Translations under genes and position numbers: made by a program
Notes under the pieces: generated by a model
Database searches by the model: none
What the model saw: the letters and a program-made list of their open reading frames with translations, nothing else
Told to the model about the DNA's origin: nothing
Part shown: piece after piece, positions 14,591 through 27,289 of the stretch
Layout of the letters: each line of letters begins with the position of its first letter
Position numbering within the stretch: the stretch's first letter is position 1
From: Vanilla planifolia
Taxonomy: Eukaryota; Streptophyta; Magnoliopsida; Asparagales; Orchidaceae
Length of the DNA: 64,000 nucleotides
Direction of reading: 5' to 3'
Assembly (NCBI GenBank): GCA_023846275.1
Contig: JAIUJO010000090.1
Location: forward strand, 635,102 to 699,101

Positions 14591-15090
14591 ACATGGATGT
14601 CTAATATCCATTAGGGTTTGAGCATGTAGGTCTACTGCCCAAGCGGTGCATTACTATAGTGGAGTGTGGGACCATGCACTTTTTGAATTATAGCTCTTTG
14701 CCCTTTGCTTTGGGCATTATGTCTTTGTGAAGGTTCTGTGGGAGGAAGTTCATATGTTTCTTGCGTATCTATCAGATAGGTAGTTCCATTCAGTTCTTTT
14801 TATGTTGCCACAACACTCCAGTGTTGCAACTGTGATGTTTAATAATGTTGTTGATTGCATGATCGACCCTACTGTCTTGTTGGCATGGACTTGGAAATCA
14901 ATCATTTCGATCCTTTCATTCTCCACCAAAGAGCATTGTCCTTACCGAATGCAATTAATCAGAGACAATGTTTTCTAAGCTTAGCAGATGGTATCCCAAC
15001 TTGGTAGGGTTTGCTCATTCTTATCACTAGACACGACGAATGTCTTAATTTTGAAATTTGGTTTTGCTTGGTGCTTTATCATTGTAATGC
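14591..15090 (+). other. Putative 5' external transcribed spacer, unit 1 (decayed)
   Basis: This non-tandem segment lies directly upstream of the 18S start and is clearly homologous to the sequence at the same place in unit 2 (34441-35436). Shared words include gaaggttctgtgg, tatcagataggtag, cttgttggca and ggtatcccaac. Relative to unit 2 it lacks about 480 bp between gaaggttctgtgg (near 14728) and tatcagataggtag (near 14768). No convincing RNA polymerase I start site could be picked in the decayed sequence, so the spacer/ETS boundary is unknown. Confidence 0.65.
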
Positions 15091-16215
15091 TACATGGCTG
15101 ATTATGCCAGTAGTCATGCTTATTAGAAAGATTAAGCCATGCATGTGTAATTATGAACAATTTCAAATTATTAAACTATGAATGGTTCCTTAAATCAGTT
15201 ATAGTCAGTTTGATGGTACTTGTTATACAGGTAACCGTAGTAATTCTAGAGATACTACATGCATAAAACCCCGACTTGTGGAAGGGATGCAATTATTAGA
15301 TAAAATGTCGATGCGGGATTTCATCCAACTCCCTGAATATTCATGATAACTTGTTGGACGACACGGCCTTCGTGCAGGAAATGCATCCGTTGAATTTTTG
15401 CCTTATCAACTTTCTATGGGAGGATAGGGACCTACCATGGTTGTGATGGGTTATGAAGAATTAGGGTTCAATTTCAAAGAGGGTGCCTGAGAGATGGCTA
15501 CTACATTCAAGGAAGGCAACAGGCTTGCAAATTACACAATCCTGACATGGGGAGGTACTAACAAAAAATAACAATACCAAGCTCCATGAGTCTGTTAATT
15601 GGAATGAGTACAATCTAAATCCCTCATAGAGGATCCATTGGAGGGAAAGTCTACAAGCAGTCATGGTAATTCTTGCTCCAATAGCATATATTTAAGTTGT
15701 TGCAGTTAAAAAGATCATAATTGGACCTTGGTTTGGGTCGGTCGGTCCACCTTTTGGTGTGCACTGCTTGCCCTAATCCTTTTCTTGATGATGCAGTCTT
15801 GCCTCAGCTAGTTCGGTCATGCCCTTGACATTATTACTTTGAAGAAATTAGAGCGCTTAATGCAAGTCCATGCTCTGGATACATTAGCATGGGATAAAAT
15901 CACAAGATTTTGATCCTATTTTATTGGCCTTCAGAATCAAAGGAATGATTTAGAGAGATAATCGTGGGCATTCATATGTCATAGTCAGACATGAAATTCT
16001 TGGATTTATGAAAGATGAATCACTGCAAAAGCATTTTCCAAGGATGTTTTCATTAATCAAGAATGAATGTTGAGGGCTCGAAGATGGCTAGATACTGTCA
16101 TAGTCTCAACCATTAAAGATGCTGACCAGGGATTGGTAGATGTTACTCTTTGGACTGTGTCAGCACCTTATAAGAAATTAAAGTCTTTGGGTTCCATTGA
16201 TAATTGTGTAATAGC
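15091..16215 (+). pseudogene. 18S rRNA pseudogene, 5' two-thirds, unit 1
   Basis: The segment follows plant 18S rRNA from its first bases (tacatggctgattatgcca for the usual TACCTGGTTGATCCTGCCA) through the taagccatgcatgtgtaa region, the taaatcagttatagt block, the ggaggta block near 15550, the atatttaagttgttgcagtt block near 15688 and the V4 region. It ends with the conserved caaggatgttttcattaatc (near 16035) and aaagtctttgggttcc (16180-16195). Homology fades over the next 20-30 bp, where LINE copy A begins. The universal GCCAGCAGCCGCGG core is badly damaged near 15654-15666. Substitutions are dominated by C-to-T and G-to-A, many at CpG. The rest of the gene lies about 11.6 kb downstream (27787-28471). 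It cannot give a functional 18S rRNA. Confidence 0.95.
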
Positions 16216-16439
16216 CAAGGTCTACAAATGGTCCTCTATGGGGGATCAAACAACAAGTTTGAATGCAACATCATCAAAAGAAGTTTGGGAAGAGGCATGC
16301 CCTTGTCCCAAGTAAAATTAGATGAACACACATAACGTGCCTCTGAGTCTACTGAAGTATTTCCTTGCCTATAAATGTGCATTAACTAAAAAGTATCCAT
16401 GCCTCAAACATACCAGAGAGAGTCTTTGAATTTTCCTCC

Positions 16440-16730
16440 ACATGAAGGGTGTTGTAGAAGATTGCAAACCTCCTAAATAGTAATTGTAGAATCTGATTGA
16501 ATCTAGAAAACATGATAAATCAAGAAGTTTGACCGAAGTAATTTGAAGGCCTTCAAAATGGCGTGCACCTACATAGCCATGCTTGATTGAGAAACAACCC
16601 TCCTTCCAACAACAAGCAATGGCTTACCAAGGTGATCTCTGACAACAAATCCAAGCCCCACAACAACATCCTAAATTGTCGCATGAAAATTTATTTTGAT
16701 CCATCTAGTTGGAGGTGGAGCCTAAAATAA
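16440..16730 (-). pseudogene. LINE copy A RNase H remnant
   Basis: Read on the minus strand, the DNA closely parallels the RNase H of copies B (21890-22215) and C (36824-37090), including the start that in the other copies reads as an (A)PPTRWIKINFD-type motif (near 16690-16720) and a GKPLLVAGRR-like stretch near 16590-16640. The frame is interrupted by stops and small indels. In plant L1 elements this C-terminal domain removes RNA from the RNA:DNA hybrid. Here it can have no activity, and it marks the 3' end of the element. Confidence 0.7.
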
Positions 16731-19531
16731 TGTTACATTCAACTTGTGTGAGCTATGTGGACTCTCATAGGAGGGGATGAAGCAAAGTCCACATTTTTTG
16801 ATTGTAGCCATTGCTTCAATTTGAACCTTTCTTAATAAGACAACACTACTTATCACTTGCTACTTGTGTTTTTTTAAATTCTTGTTGGCCCAAATGTATT
16901 AAAAAGCTGTAGCAACAATAACAGTATGCTTAATCATGTCCCCACACTTCAAATCACTGGCCTCCAAAATGTTGTATACCTTCTGTAATGTAATGTTGCT
17001 GCTGCTTCTTCTACTATTGCTTGGAAAAAAATGCTACAACTTTCTTCATGTGCTGCATATTCCAAACCTTTTTCCTGTTCTAGCCTTCACATAGTATGGT
17101 GTGAGGATTAAACCTAGTTACAACCCAAAATGTATCTGCTACACTCAATCACTCTCCTCTTAAACAACCACTCGATAGTATGAGTACAATTATTAACTAA
17201 TCTCCAAATGAAAATCCTCACCTTGAGCAGCACCTCGAGCTTCCAAATCTTATAATTACTTACCGTAGGTCATGAGCTTCCAACATTTTCCACCCTTCCA
17301 ACAAGAACCGCTGTTGAGTAGAGCCTAGAGTTGTGAACCTCAATAGACTCAATTTGTAATTGCAGTAACTGGTCCATGCTATATTATTCAGCACCCATAG
17401 AAGATGCAACACCCTATCAAAAAATTATTCATTAACCCAATCTTTAAGATAGCACATATCAAATTCCCCATGCTCAATAAAGCAATCACTAACAAGTTTT
17501 GGCCATTCTATCTCCATATTAGTGAAAGTAGGCCACCACCTGATTGGAAGAAACAGCCAGTTGTCATCAGCAAAAGGTATACCCTACCCTCTCTAATTCT
17601 CCACAAAAAGATTAGAACAATCCAAAACATTGCCCTATTAATTAGTCTACATGCTTGCAAACCCCCTCGTTGAATAGCCCCCAACTTTTCACCCGTCAAG
17701 TATTAACTCCTCATCACCTCCACCCACACACAATCTTCTCTTCCCAAGATCCTCTGGCATTGCTTTATAATCAGTGCCCACTGACAAATAACTAAGATCA
17801 AGGATACCCAAAGCACCCTCCTCCTTCAGTAAAGTGATAGTGCTCTAATCCACATAATGCAATACATGTCCTTCATTAGTGCCACACCATAAGTTTCTTT
17901 TGAACATCCTTTCCAATATAATTATCACCCCTTTCGGCTCCACACAATGACATAAGTATCTCCCACAAATATTAGCTGGCCTTCCGACATACTGCAAGCA
18001 CTTCCACATGAATTGTACATAGAAGTCCTGCTTCCAACAAAGAATTTGTAGAACTTGTAACCACATCACTCCACACACCATGCCCAGCATTTCATAGCCC
18101 AAACATCTTAGCATTTCAAGGAGTTTAGCAATCCCATTTGGACCATAAATGTAGCTACAAAGAAACAACCATAGCTTGTCTTGTCCCTTGAACTTCCACT
18201 TGATTCCAGAATGCTATCAACTTCATAACTACAGTGTCCTTCATCAGTCCTACACTTATCATTTTTTTGAGTCATCATACAGCAAACTCCCCACTTTAGT
18301 AGACACCACTAGCACCATTTCAACAACTATATGTCCCTACCCAAAGCTACTGCCTACCTCTTCACACTCACATTTCTTACGTTATGCCACCAAGAACATC
18401 TCAAGCACCCTACCAATAGCAATTGACCAATTCTAGCATGGTTTAAGGAGTTCAAAGCAGCAGCCAAATTCCCTAGCTCTTGCCATATTCTAGTACTTCA
18501 GTAGTCCTCCAACAACAACTTCAGCTCCACTAATTAGCCCATGCCATCTTTTTTTGGCTTATGCATTTAACATAACTACATCCAATGCTGCATCCTCATT
18601 CATTCCCTGCTTCTTGAAGTGTGTCAACAAATTAAATGAAGCATCAATACTTTGCAAAACCACACTATTGATTCCCTACAAACTTGTCAACTTAATTTCA
18701 AAGACCTTGTTGGATTCCCATTTAGCCCACTACCCACTTTGTGCCCAATCTTTAGTGTATGAAGAGTTACATGACCTTTTAACATAGTAATAAGCATGTC
18801 TCATAGCAACTTTCCATTTCTCTATCAACCAAATTTCCTAGCAATTATAGTATTAGTAAACAAAGAGAGCATCCACCACTCTTAGCCAAATGCATACACA
18901 CTAATTACCTTGCTTAGAGACATTAACATAGTCCCTACACCTTTCATAACAACATGCACCTCCTATACTTCATCACCAAACATATTCCATTACAAATGCT
19001 ACATCTCAGTAACTACAACTGAGAGGTTGCCCTCTCACTCAATTTAGTTTTGTATAGCCACATTGCTTGAACCTGACTGAATCATATCACCACCCTGCTG
19101 TCATCTTTTATTCCCATTGGTGTCCTCAATTTATCGCTTCCCAAGATGGCCTCCTTATATAAATTGAATCACTTGCTTTGTAGCTTCCTTCCCTAATGTA
19201 TCTTTTAGGGTCCATACATTCCTGAAAGGATCCCTACCCCTTACAATAGAGACACTTTTATGTTTACCTAAGTACCTCTCTGCTCCTCCAATTTGAACCA
19301 CCCCCCTTGAGTTCCTCTAAACTTTCAGAGCAACGGTGAGATTTTGAAATATTCCTTGTAAGGGCATGGTAGCCCTCCTTCTTGATTGTACCAGCATCCA
19401 AGGGCTTAGCCCTTTCTTTACTTTCTTATCCTCATCCCTTAGAGTGCCAGGTTGTTGAGATTTCTTGTTTCTTTATGATGTTTTATTTGACTCCACCTCC
19501 CTACCCACTACATTCCCCTCCACATCCCCTT

Positions 19532-20160
19532 TCAAATAAACTCGTTTTTCCCAAATGAATAATGATATATGAAGTGGCCAACATTGCTATAGGTGTAATA
19601 CGTGCGAGGAATGCCCTCGTACTCAAAAGATTTGATTGTCTCCCCCAATAGCCCACTCAGCCACATTCCCAATTTCAAAGGATTTGAGAGGTCCATCCTC
19701 AAATCAACCCTCACATATGAGGATTAATGCAAATCAATGGTCCATTCATCAAATAAAATTTGTTCCCCAATAGCTTTAGCAATACATAAAATTATTTTTG
19801 TGTCCTAATATAGCAAAGGCATTGGGAATCTTACCCACATCGAGGCACACATTACAGTCATGGCAATCAGCCTAAACTCAGGGATCCATACATTAAACCT
19901 CATGGATTGTCTCACTACTTGCCAAGGTCCCCTAAGCCACACTACATTATTGCCCTCAATTAAATCAAAATCAAGATAAAAGCAACCTAATGATAGATCA
20001 AATACTTTGAAGTTTTTGAAATGCCATCACCTACACTATAAAGGCATGGCAATTATGTAGAAAGAGAGGGTATTGGCATAGACTCTCCCCAAAATATTGA
20101 ACTAAAGAAACTCCTTGCATTTGTTGTATGCTGAATCTGAGATAATAATCTCGTTCAGTA
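19532..20160 (-). pseudogene. LINE copy A ORF1 remnant (DUF4283/zinc-knuckle type)
   Basis: The minus-strand frame at 19532-19714 reads DLSNPLKLGMWLSGLLGE, then FEYEGIPRTYYTYSNVGHF. This matches the usual plant L1 ORF1 layout, in which a DLSKPL...G.LLG stretch is followed by a CxxCxxxGHxxxxC knuckle. The cysteines appear as Tyr or are lost, while the GH pair survives. In the family ORF1 is an RNA-binding protein that packages LINE RNA. Sequence to about 20160 continues the N-terminal part in broken frames and has no counterpart in copy B, which is truncated inside ORF1. Confidence 0.75.
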
Positions 20161-20600
20161 CTACATAATCTATCATCTTAGCAGCAGCCTCTTTCACATC
20201 TATATAAGGAGGCCACTTAGTAGCTGTTATAATCATAGTATTTGAGTGCTTTCTAGCTGTAAACACATCTTTGAAGCTTACTTTGTTAGAATTATCCTAT
20301 TTACTACCCTCACCATAACCCACTCCTTGCATCACATTGCCATACTCTTCTTTATTCTAAGCCTCATTTGTATGATTTTCAATGTTCGCTTGCCCCAATG
20401 CTGCATTGTTTATAGAGTTGTCGCAATCCTTACTTCCACCTATTGTCCTGAGTAGTTTCTATCTTTCCCTCCATCCCTATATAGGAGTTTGTCTACTCCA
20501 GCTCTTTAGCTAATCCCATGCTAGTGTCACTCTTAGTAGATGCAGAGTCTACCAATATTTCACTATAATTCAAATATGTTGCAATGCTTTAGGAATCACC

Positions 20601-21680
20601 TTACACTTCCAACAATTCAAGAACAACAAGAGCAACATAGTAAAGCAATTACAGTAATTATTATAACCAACGCTTCCAATAATTATTTCAACTAACAATT
20701 ATTTCTGGCAACGCAACCTATGGAATTATTTTCCAGCACTTCCAACGCAACAACACAACAAAGGAATTACAAAGAAATTGCATAGCACATCACTTGCAGT
20801 AATTAACATAAGCAGTTCTAGTAGCAGCACAAGGCAATCCAAAAAAAAGCTATATGAAATTTCAAAGTTCTAGGTTTAGAATTAACCTTGACAAGTGGAA
20901 ATTCGTTCAATTGATGTAGCAGAGCACTATAGAAATTGTTGCATGAGTACCACCCCAAGCACACGTCAGACATCACAATGTCCAAAATGAGTTATGCACA
21001 CACTCAAAGAACACAATTTGTAGCCTTATTATGTTCCATTACCTAGAAAAACTTTGCAAAATATATTAATTCAAGATTAAATTCATTGCATTAGGGCATG
21101 TGCATCGTGCACCGTGCTTTGCTCCAATTATCATATGCTTTGCTCCCACATCACGTGCTTCTCTCTACAAGTCACCACATCGCCTATTGTATGCACCTCA
21201 ATCACCATCAATGCCAATTTGAAGATGTAAGCATTCATGCCATTGTGTGCACATCCCCTTCAATGCCAATTAAAAGCGCACTACTAAAGCTACGCGACCA
21301 ACCGCCACACCATCGACCTTCCTTTGCAAAATGTAGTTTCGCACAAAGTTTGAATTTTTAGGTGTTAGTGCCTTCATAATTTCATCCCCAAATGCCCACA
21401 CATATGCACAATAGGAACTTGATGAGCACCTGCTCCCTCATTCCTTCACACACACTGCCTTGCAAATCTTACCCCGCCTCAGTGTACAATGATTAATGAC
21501 ATTTGTGCCTTTGTAGACCTCAGCTAAGCACATTCCATAACCCCTTCTGTGGGCTTAGTAAGTGCTTGTATGAGCACTCGCATCCAGCTTCCTACACACC
21601 CACTACATTGAAAATGTCCCTCTGTGTGGCATCATGAAACCCTCACCACTCTCATAAAGTCTCTTACAATGTCTTTGTAT
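20601..21680. other. Unassigned segment between LINE copies A and B
   Basis: This 1.1 kb stretch is either the 5' UTR of LINE copy A or unrelated DNA trapped between two LINE copies. The first half is rich in caa/att words and the second half in gcatgtgcac and cacatc words. No coding potential is supported. Its last 40 bp (about 21645-21690, aatgtctttgtattct followed by gtgataat) resemble the 18S sequence immediately left of copies A and C (aaagtctttgggttcc then ttgataat). A scrap of 18S, or a duplicated target site, may therefore remain just before copy B. Confidence 0.45.
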
Positions 21681-21889
21681 TCTAGTGATAATATATTTAA
21701 GGTTGATGCCTACAAAATGCCTTCAATGGAGGGTCAAACAAAAAGTCTTAAAATAGCTACGTCAAAAGAGGCTTAGGAAGGGGCATACCCATTCCCATGT
21801 AAAATCAAATGATAATGCATAATCCATCACCCAATCTACCAGAGCATTTCTTTGCCTATAAATATGATTAACTGAAAGGTATCCATGTC

Positions 21890-22215
21890 TCAAACATATC
21901 TGAGAGAGTGTTTGAATCTTCCTCCATATGAATGGTGTTGTAGAAGAATGCTGTCCTCTTGAATGGCCCTAATAGAATCTGACTGAATCTCAACAGCATA
22001 ATAAATCAAGAACTTTGACTTGAGCAATGTCAAGGACTCCATTATGGTGAGCACCTCCATAGCTATGCTTGATTGAGAAACAACCCTCCTTCCAGCAACA
22101 AGCAATGGCTTACCAAGGTGATCTCTTACAACAATTCCCAACCCCATAGCATCGTCTCGAAAATTTGCATCAAAGTTGATTTTGATCCATCTAGTTGGAG
22201 GAGGAGCCAAAAAAA
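21890..22215 (-). pseudogene. LINE copy B RNase H domain
   Basis: The minus-strand frame at 21890-22210 begins MAPPPTRWIKINFDANFRDD and continues with GLGIVVRDHLGKPLLVAGRR, a conserved SSIAMEVLT stretch and QSDSIRAI. These are the landmarks of the RNase H at the C-terminus of plant L1 ORF2: the first Asp in NFD, the Glu in AMEV and the Asp in SDS are all still present. The segment is about 106 codons, somewhat shorter than the usual 120-130 residues, and lacks the final part. It is the best preserved open stretch of copy B, but it is detached from any intact ORF2. Confidence 0.85.
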
Positions 22216-22599
22216 AGCTACATTCAACTCAGAGTTCATTTTGATTACAGCCACCACGTCAATTTGAATCTTTCTGAATAGAAACACATTACTCAAAACA
22301 TGCTCCTTCTCGTTTTTTAAATTTTTTATTAGTCTAAATGTAATGAAGAGCTATAACAATAATAGAAGCATGCTTAATCGGATCCCAACAGTTGAAATCA
22401 TTTGCCTGCAAGGTGTTGATACTTGTTGTAATGTAATATTGTTATTGCTTCTACTACTACTTTGAGTAAGAGCTACAGTAGCATTCTGCATGTGCTACAA
22501 TTCCAAACCTCTCTCACCTTCCAGCATTCACATAGTAGATTTTGTGAAGTTTTGGCCTGATTACAACACCAAACATAGCTACTACACTCTACCATTATC

Positions 22600-22830
22600 C
22601 TTTTAAATAGTCATTCCACAATAGGAATACTATTTTTAACCAATCTCCTAATGAAAATATTCACCTTGGCCAGCACATTAAGCTTCCAATTCCAAGTATA
22701 ATTACTTACAGCAGGCTGTGAGCTTCCAGCAATTTTCAAAATTCTAACATGATCCAATATTGAGTAGAGCTTAGCATTATGCACTGTCATGGATTTGGTT
22801 TGTACTTGCAACAGCTGGTCTTTGCTTCCA
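22600..22830 (-). pseudogene. LINE copy B zf-RVT-like domain
   Basis: The minus-strand frame at 22611-22811 contains NWKLNVLAKVNIFIRRLVKN, close to the family pattern WKxKVPxKVxxFxWRxxxN of the zinc-binding domain between RT and RNase H in plant LINE ORF2 proteins. The metal-binding residues that normally follow are not readable because of frame damage downstream. Its position between the RT thumb (23029-23253) and RNase H (21890-22215) matches the family order. The domain is thought to help position RNA or DNA; here it is only a fossil. Confidence 0.75.
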
Positions 22831-23028
22831 ACCTATGCCCAATTATGATGTAGCATCCTATTAAGCAATAATTCACTAGCCCAAGCTTTACTACTGCACA
22901 CAGCCCATTTCCCATGCCAAAAAAATGCATTCTCTAATAAATTTTTTCCATTCTACCTCCATATTAATTTATGTAGGCCACCATTTGATTGGAATAAACC
23001 CCAGCTAGTCCTCTTCAGCAAGAAGTCA

Positions 23029-24480
23029 TCACCGACTATAATTCTCCACACAGTTTGGAACTGCCCATGACATTGCCTTCATAATGATTCTACACGCCTG
23101 TGATGCCCCCAATGGTGCACCCCCCATCTTTTCTCTCTCAAAATATTTACTCCTCATCACCTCCACCCACACACAATCCTCTCTTACCAAGATCCTCTTG
23201 TAATGCTTCATAATCAAGGACCGTTGCCAAGTACTTAGATCATGGATACCCAATCGACCCTCTTCCTTTGGTAAAGTGATAGTACCTTAGTCAGTATAAT
23301 GCATTGCATGTCCTTCATTGACACCACATCATAAGTATCTTTTGAATATCCTTTCCTATTCATTACCCCCTTTGCCACTACATAAAGGCTCAAATTGAAA
23401 TTAAGAATAGCTGTCAGCACAAAGTTAATAAAAATAATCCCACTCACTAAGGAATCAGGCCTTATTCCCTTTTTTGCAACTTGCTCTTCTACTCTTTGAA
23501 TGATAAAGTTAAAGTCTCCCTTGTTTAGCAACCTTGCCGAAATAAGTTTCCACAAATAAGTAAGATTTTTTCCTAGGTCATATGAGCTTTTCCAGCCACC
23601 ATCTTCCTTCTCTTTCCCACAATCGCCTTACTAAAATAGACTCTTGATTTAGCAAGATTTACGATCCAAAAAGAATACTTCCCATATTCCTCCATAATCT
23701 ATCTTATCGACCTAACAACAGCACATGTAATAGGAGCATATAGCATGAAATCATCAGCATATCACAAATGTGAAATGATTAGAGAAGTTGGCCCACACTA
23801 AAATCCCAACAATGCCATAGCTTCATATTTCCTCACAAGCCCAGATAGAAATTCAGATGTCATGGTGAATAGATATGATGACAACAAAAATCCTTGCCTT
23901 AGACCTCTCTTAGCCTCATTCCATGAGATTTTGATCCCATTAAATAAGACCCAAAACCTTGATGCTTAGATAGAAGCACTCACCTACTCATGTCACAATG
24001 TTAAGAAGCCTAAGAAAGTCATTATATCGAAGACAAACTATCATCTCACCTTATCATAAGCTTGATTTGTATCCATATTAATTATTATAAGGCTCTCTCT
24101 AGAGACTAAAGAGTACATCCTAGTTGCCATTTCTTGGGAAACAAAAATATTATGTGAGATAGATCTGTTGGTACAAAAGCACCTTACTCCTTCGCAATTA
24201 ATCCAGGTAAAACCAACTTTAGTCTTGCCACCAAGATCATATCCACTATTCTGTATATAACATTGCATAAACTTATGGATCTAAATTTTTTCGATTTATT
24301 TGTGCCCCAAACTTTTGGAATAAGCACAATAAGAGTATCCTTCCAATCTTTTGGCATTCATCTATCATGAAAGTGTTGTAGAGTAGCTGTAACGATATCC
24401 CTTGAGTAAACTCTCAATACCTCTGTATGAACTCTATTATAACCCCATCCATCCCTAGTGCCTTATTCTTCCATATAGTT
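23029..24480 (-). pseudogene. LINE copy B reverse transcriptase remnant
   Basis: Broken minus-strand frames show the RT landmarks in order. The N-terminal part at 24041-24268 contains NRSISHNIFVSQE and IINMDTNQAYDKV (family pattern GRxISDNIxxAQE...KxDxxKAYDxV). The catalytic YADD is encoded at 23752-23763. A thumb-like segment at 23235-23555 contains LLNKGDFNFIIQ. A C-terminal segment at 23029-23253 contains MGIHDLSTWQRSLIMKHYKRIL. The domain normally carries out target-primed reverse transcription of LINE RNA. Several stops, including one just before YADD, show it is dead. The spacing is close to that of an intact plant L1 RT, so no large deletion is evident in this copy. Confidence 0.85.
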
Positions 24481-24559
24481 CTAATAGCTCTTATGAATTC
24501 TTCCTCAGTAGCTGGCATTGAGTGGATTCCTTCTAGTTCCACTCCAATGCATATGTAAG

Positions 24560-25830
24560 GCTGGTATTTTAAAGGGGAGGATAATCGACATCAATATTAC
24601 ACCACCTTGGCTCAAAATGGTTATCCAATGAACTTTTTATTTTATCTATGAAGCTAACCACCTCTCCCTTATAATCCTTTAGATATAGAATATGCTTATC
24701 CCTCAACCTCAAAGTCGCAGAGCCTGGAAGAAACTGGTATTGCAATCCTTCAGTTGAGCCCATTGGACCTTTGCTCTTTGCTACCACCATCTCTTCTCAA
24801 CTGCACTCGCCCTATGAAAGAAGAAATAAGATGTCCAAGCTTAATATTTTCCTTATCATTAAGACCCACTTCAGATTCCTTAAGTTGTAGACCTTGGATT
24901 TTCTTTTCAAGTTCACCATTCTTGTCTACATGATTGTGCATGTCGAACTTGCTCTATCTACTCAAAGCAGATAAGGATCTAGAAAATTTTGTAGAGAGCC
25001 TCTCCATTAGATTCCCTCTAGCTGTTCTGTTCCACACTTTCTATACAACCCCAATAGTCTAAGAAAATGCTAGCTAAGAACTCTCAAATTCATTTCTTCT
25101 TTTAGCAAACATCCCCTAATGTCTCCCCAACTCAATAAGTAATAGGCAATGATCTGACCCGATGGGTGATAAATTTGTAACTGTAGTTGTGGGAAAGTCG
25201 TACATTATCTTGAGATTCATTAGCACTCTATCTAGCTTCTCTAATATTCGAGCACCTCCTTCTTTCCATTGCACCAAGGGTACATTTTGCCCACATATCC
25301 CAAGTCGATCAACATCAGTTCTTGCATTATTTCAAAAAACTCTTGCTACCCCCACCCACTCCTGAACCTGTTCTCACCTCTTTTCTCATCCTACGACATA
25401 ATATTATTGAAGTCCCCTACCATAATCATGGGTCCCCCACTAGTAGCCCCCTCCCTCAAGATATCCAACCAAGCAATCCTCTTGATAAGCTTGTTGGAAG
25501 CATACACCACACATCATTTTATCGTCCTTTCATCCCCCATCCTTACCAACACTACAAGCATCCATAATGTAATCTTCATGACTTTCAGTTTACCTAGCTC
25601 CTGACTAGAACCATAATCCCTCTAAACAATACAGATGTAGTTGTACTATGAACTCCCAAACTCTGCCAAGTAGCAAATCCACATCTTTATGACTGAATTT
25701 TTCCACCCTGGTTTCAACAAGTGTAGTTACAGCAATACCCCTAGTTCTTAGAAACCACTAAAGGTAATTGCTTGATTTCTTATGCCTTATTCCCCGAATA
25801 TTCCATAAAGAAAACCTATTCAATTTTAGT
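24560..25830 (-). pseudogene. LINE copy B APE-type endonuclease and linker remnant
   Basis: On the minus strand the endonuclease starts with FSLWNIRGIRHKKSSNYL (end of the frame at 25758-25973), matching the WNIRGL...R opening of L1 endonucleases. The internal motif read as MVGDFNNIMS is encoded around 25390-25425, with GDFN at 25406-25417 as in VGDFNAIL of the family. Further on, a WAQLK-type motif near 24740-24790 and an HILYLKDYKGEVVS stretch (24569-24790) mark the linker to the RT. In the family this enzyme nicks target DNA to prime reverse transcription. Stops, including one directly after the GDFN motif, make it non-functional. Copies A and C have lost this domain. Confidence 0.8.
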
Positions 25831-27289
25831 AAGAACAATGCATAGTAGCATCTAGAATCTCCACCCAATAGAAGCTGGCCTTCGACTATATTGGTAGTCA
25901 TTCCACATGAAGTATACAACAAATTCCTAGTCCCAACAAAGCATTTCAACATGCTGTAAACACATGTCTCCACATACCATACTCAGAATTGTGTAACCAA
26001 TCCATCTTAGCATTTCAAGGAGTTTCACCATTCCTATTTGGACCATACACCAGCAACAAGGAATGACCACAACTTGTCTCATCTCTTGGAACTTCCATTT
26101 GTTTTAGAATTCCCTTCAGCTTCATGTCTACAAAGTTGCCCTTCATCCTTGCATTTAGCCTTTTTTCTCCAAATAGTAGATTCCCTACAACAACAGACTC
26201 AATGAGCACCATGTTAGTAGCAACATGTCTGAACACAAAACTGCAACCTACATCCACATATCTATACTTCAAATGATATGCCATTAAGTACATTACTACA
26301 ACACCATCAAATGTAAACTAGCTCCCCATAAAATGCTAGCATGGCTTAAGGAATTCATAGAAGTAGCCCAATTCCCTATAGCTATCCATATTCCATTACA
26401 CCAACTATCCTTTAGTAGCAACTTCACCTCCAACAATTGGCCATCCTACATCATGCTCTCCATACCATCCTCAATTTTGTTTCTGCATTCAGCATAGCTA
26501 CATCCCCATTTATTTCCTTCTTCCATATATGCTTCACCCAATTGAAAGAAGTGGTAGCACTTCGCTAAGTAAATATGTTAATTTTCAACAAGTCTCTCAT
26601 CTTCATTTCCAGCACCTATTGGATTCACCTTTAGCTTAATGCCCATATTGTTCTAAAGCATTGTTCCATGAAGGTTTACGAGGCCTTTTACTACAACAAT
26701 AAGCATGTCTTAAAGCACAATTGAAACGAAAGAGAGCATCCACCAATTTCAGTCAAAAGCATTCACACCAAACACCCTACTTAGAATCATGAATGCTATG
26801 TTCACATCTCTCAATATTTCTTGCATCATTATGAATCATCACCAAGGGCAATTCATTGCGAACACAATAGCCTCTGAACTACAACTGATAGGTTCCCCTC
26901 TCTCATCAATTAGTTTTGTACAACCACATGACTTGAAACTCCCCCAATTGTATCACTATCCTGCTTCCATCTCCCTTTCACATTGGTGTTTTCCTCTTTT
27001 GACCTCACCTCCTATTGGCCTCCACTAACATATTGAGCCACTTGCATCGTAGCCATCTTCCATAGTCTATCCTTTGGGGTCCATAATTGCATGAAATTTT
27101 TTTATCCCTTGCAATAGAGACACTCTTGTGCTTACCTAGGTACCTCCCAACACCAACATTATTTACCACCCCCTTGGCTCCCTCTAAAAATTCAAAGCAA
27201 CTATAGCTTTTAGAAATCTTCCTTATACAGGCATTACAACCCTACTTCTCCTTGATTGCACTAGCATGAAATGGCCTAGCCCTTTCCTT

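Larger units (their letters stand above)
16216..20600 (-). mobile_element. LINE copy A (plant L1 type with RNase H), degenerate, inside 18S
   Basis: A minus-strand non-LTR retrotransposon with its 3' end at the low coordinate, next to 18S. Reading on the minus strand from the right: ORF1 with a decayed zinc knuckle (about 19540-19720, containing FEYEGIPRTYYTYSNVGHF, cysteines lost), an ORF1-ORF2 linker, the RT thumb region (about 17500-17940), a zf-RVT-like region near 17130-17300, and RNase H near 16480-16720 (start at about 16690-16720). All frames are broken. The endonuclease core and most of the RT are missing; compared with copy B, about 2.3 kb is deleted where sense AAGGCCAGCT (near 17970) is joined to RT C-terminal sequence. 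Copy A reaches further 5' than copy B. Its 5' boundary is uncertain and may lie anywhere from about 20.5 to 21.65 kb. Confidence 0.85.
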
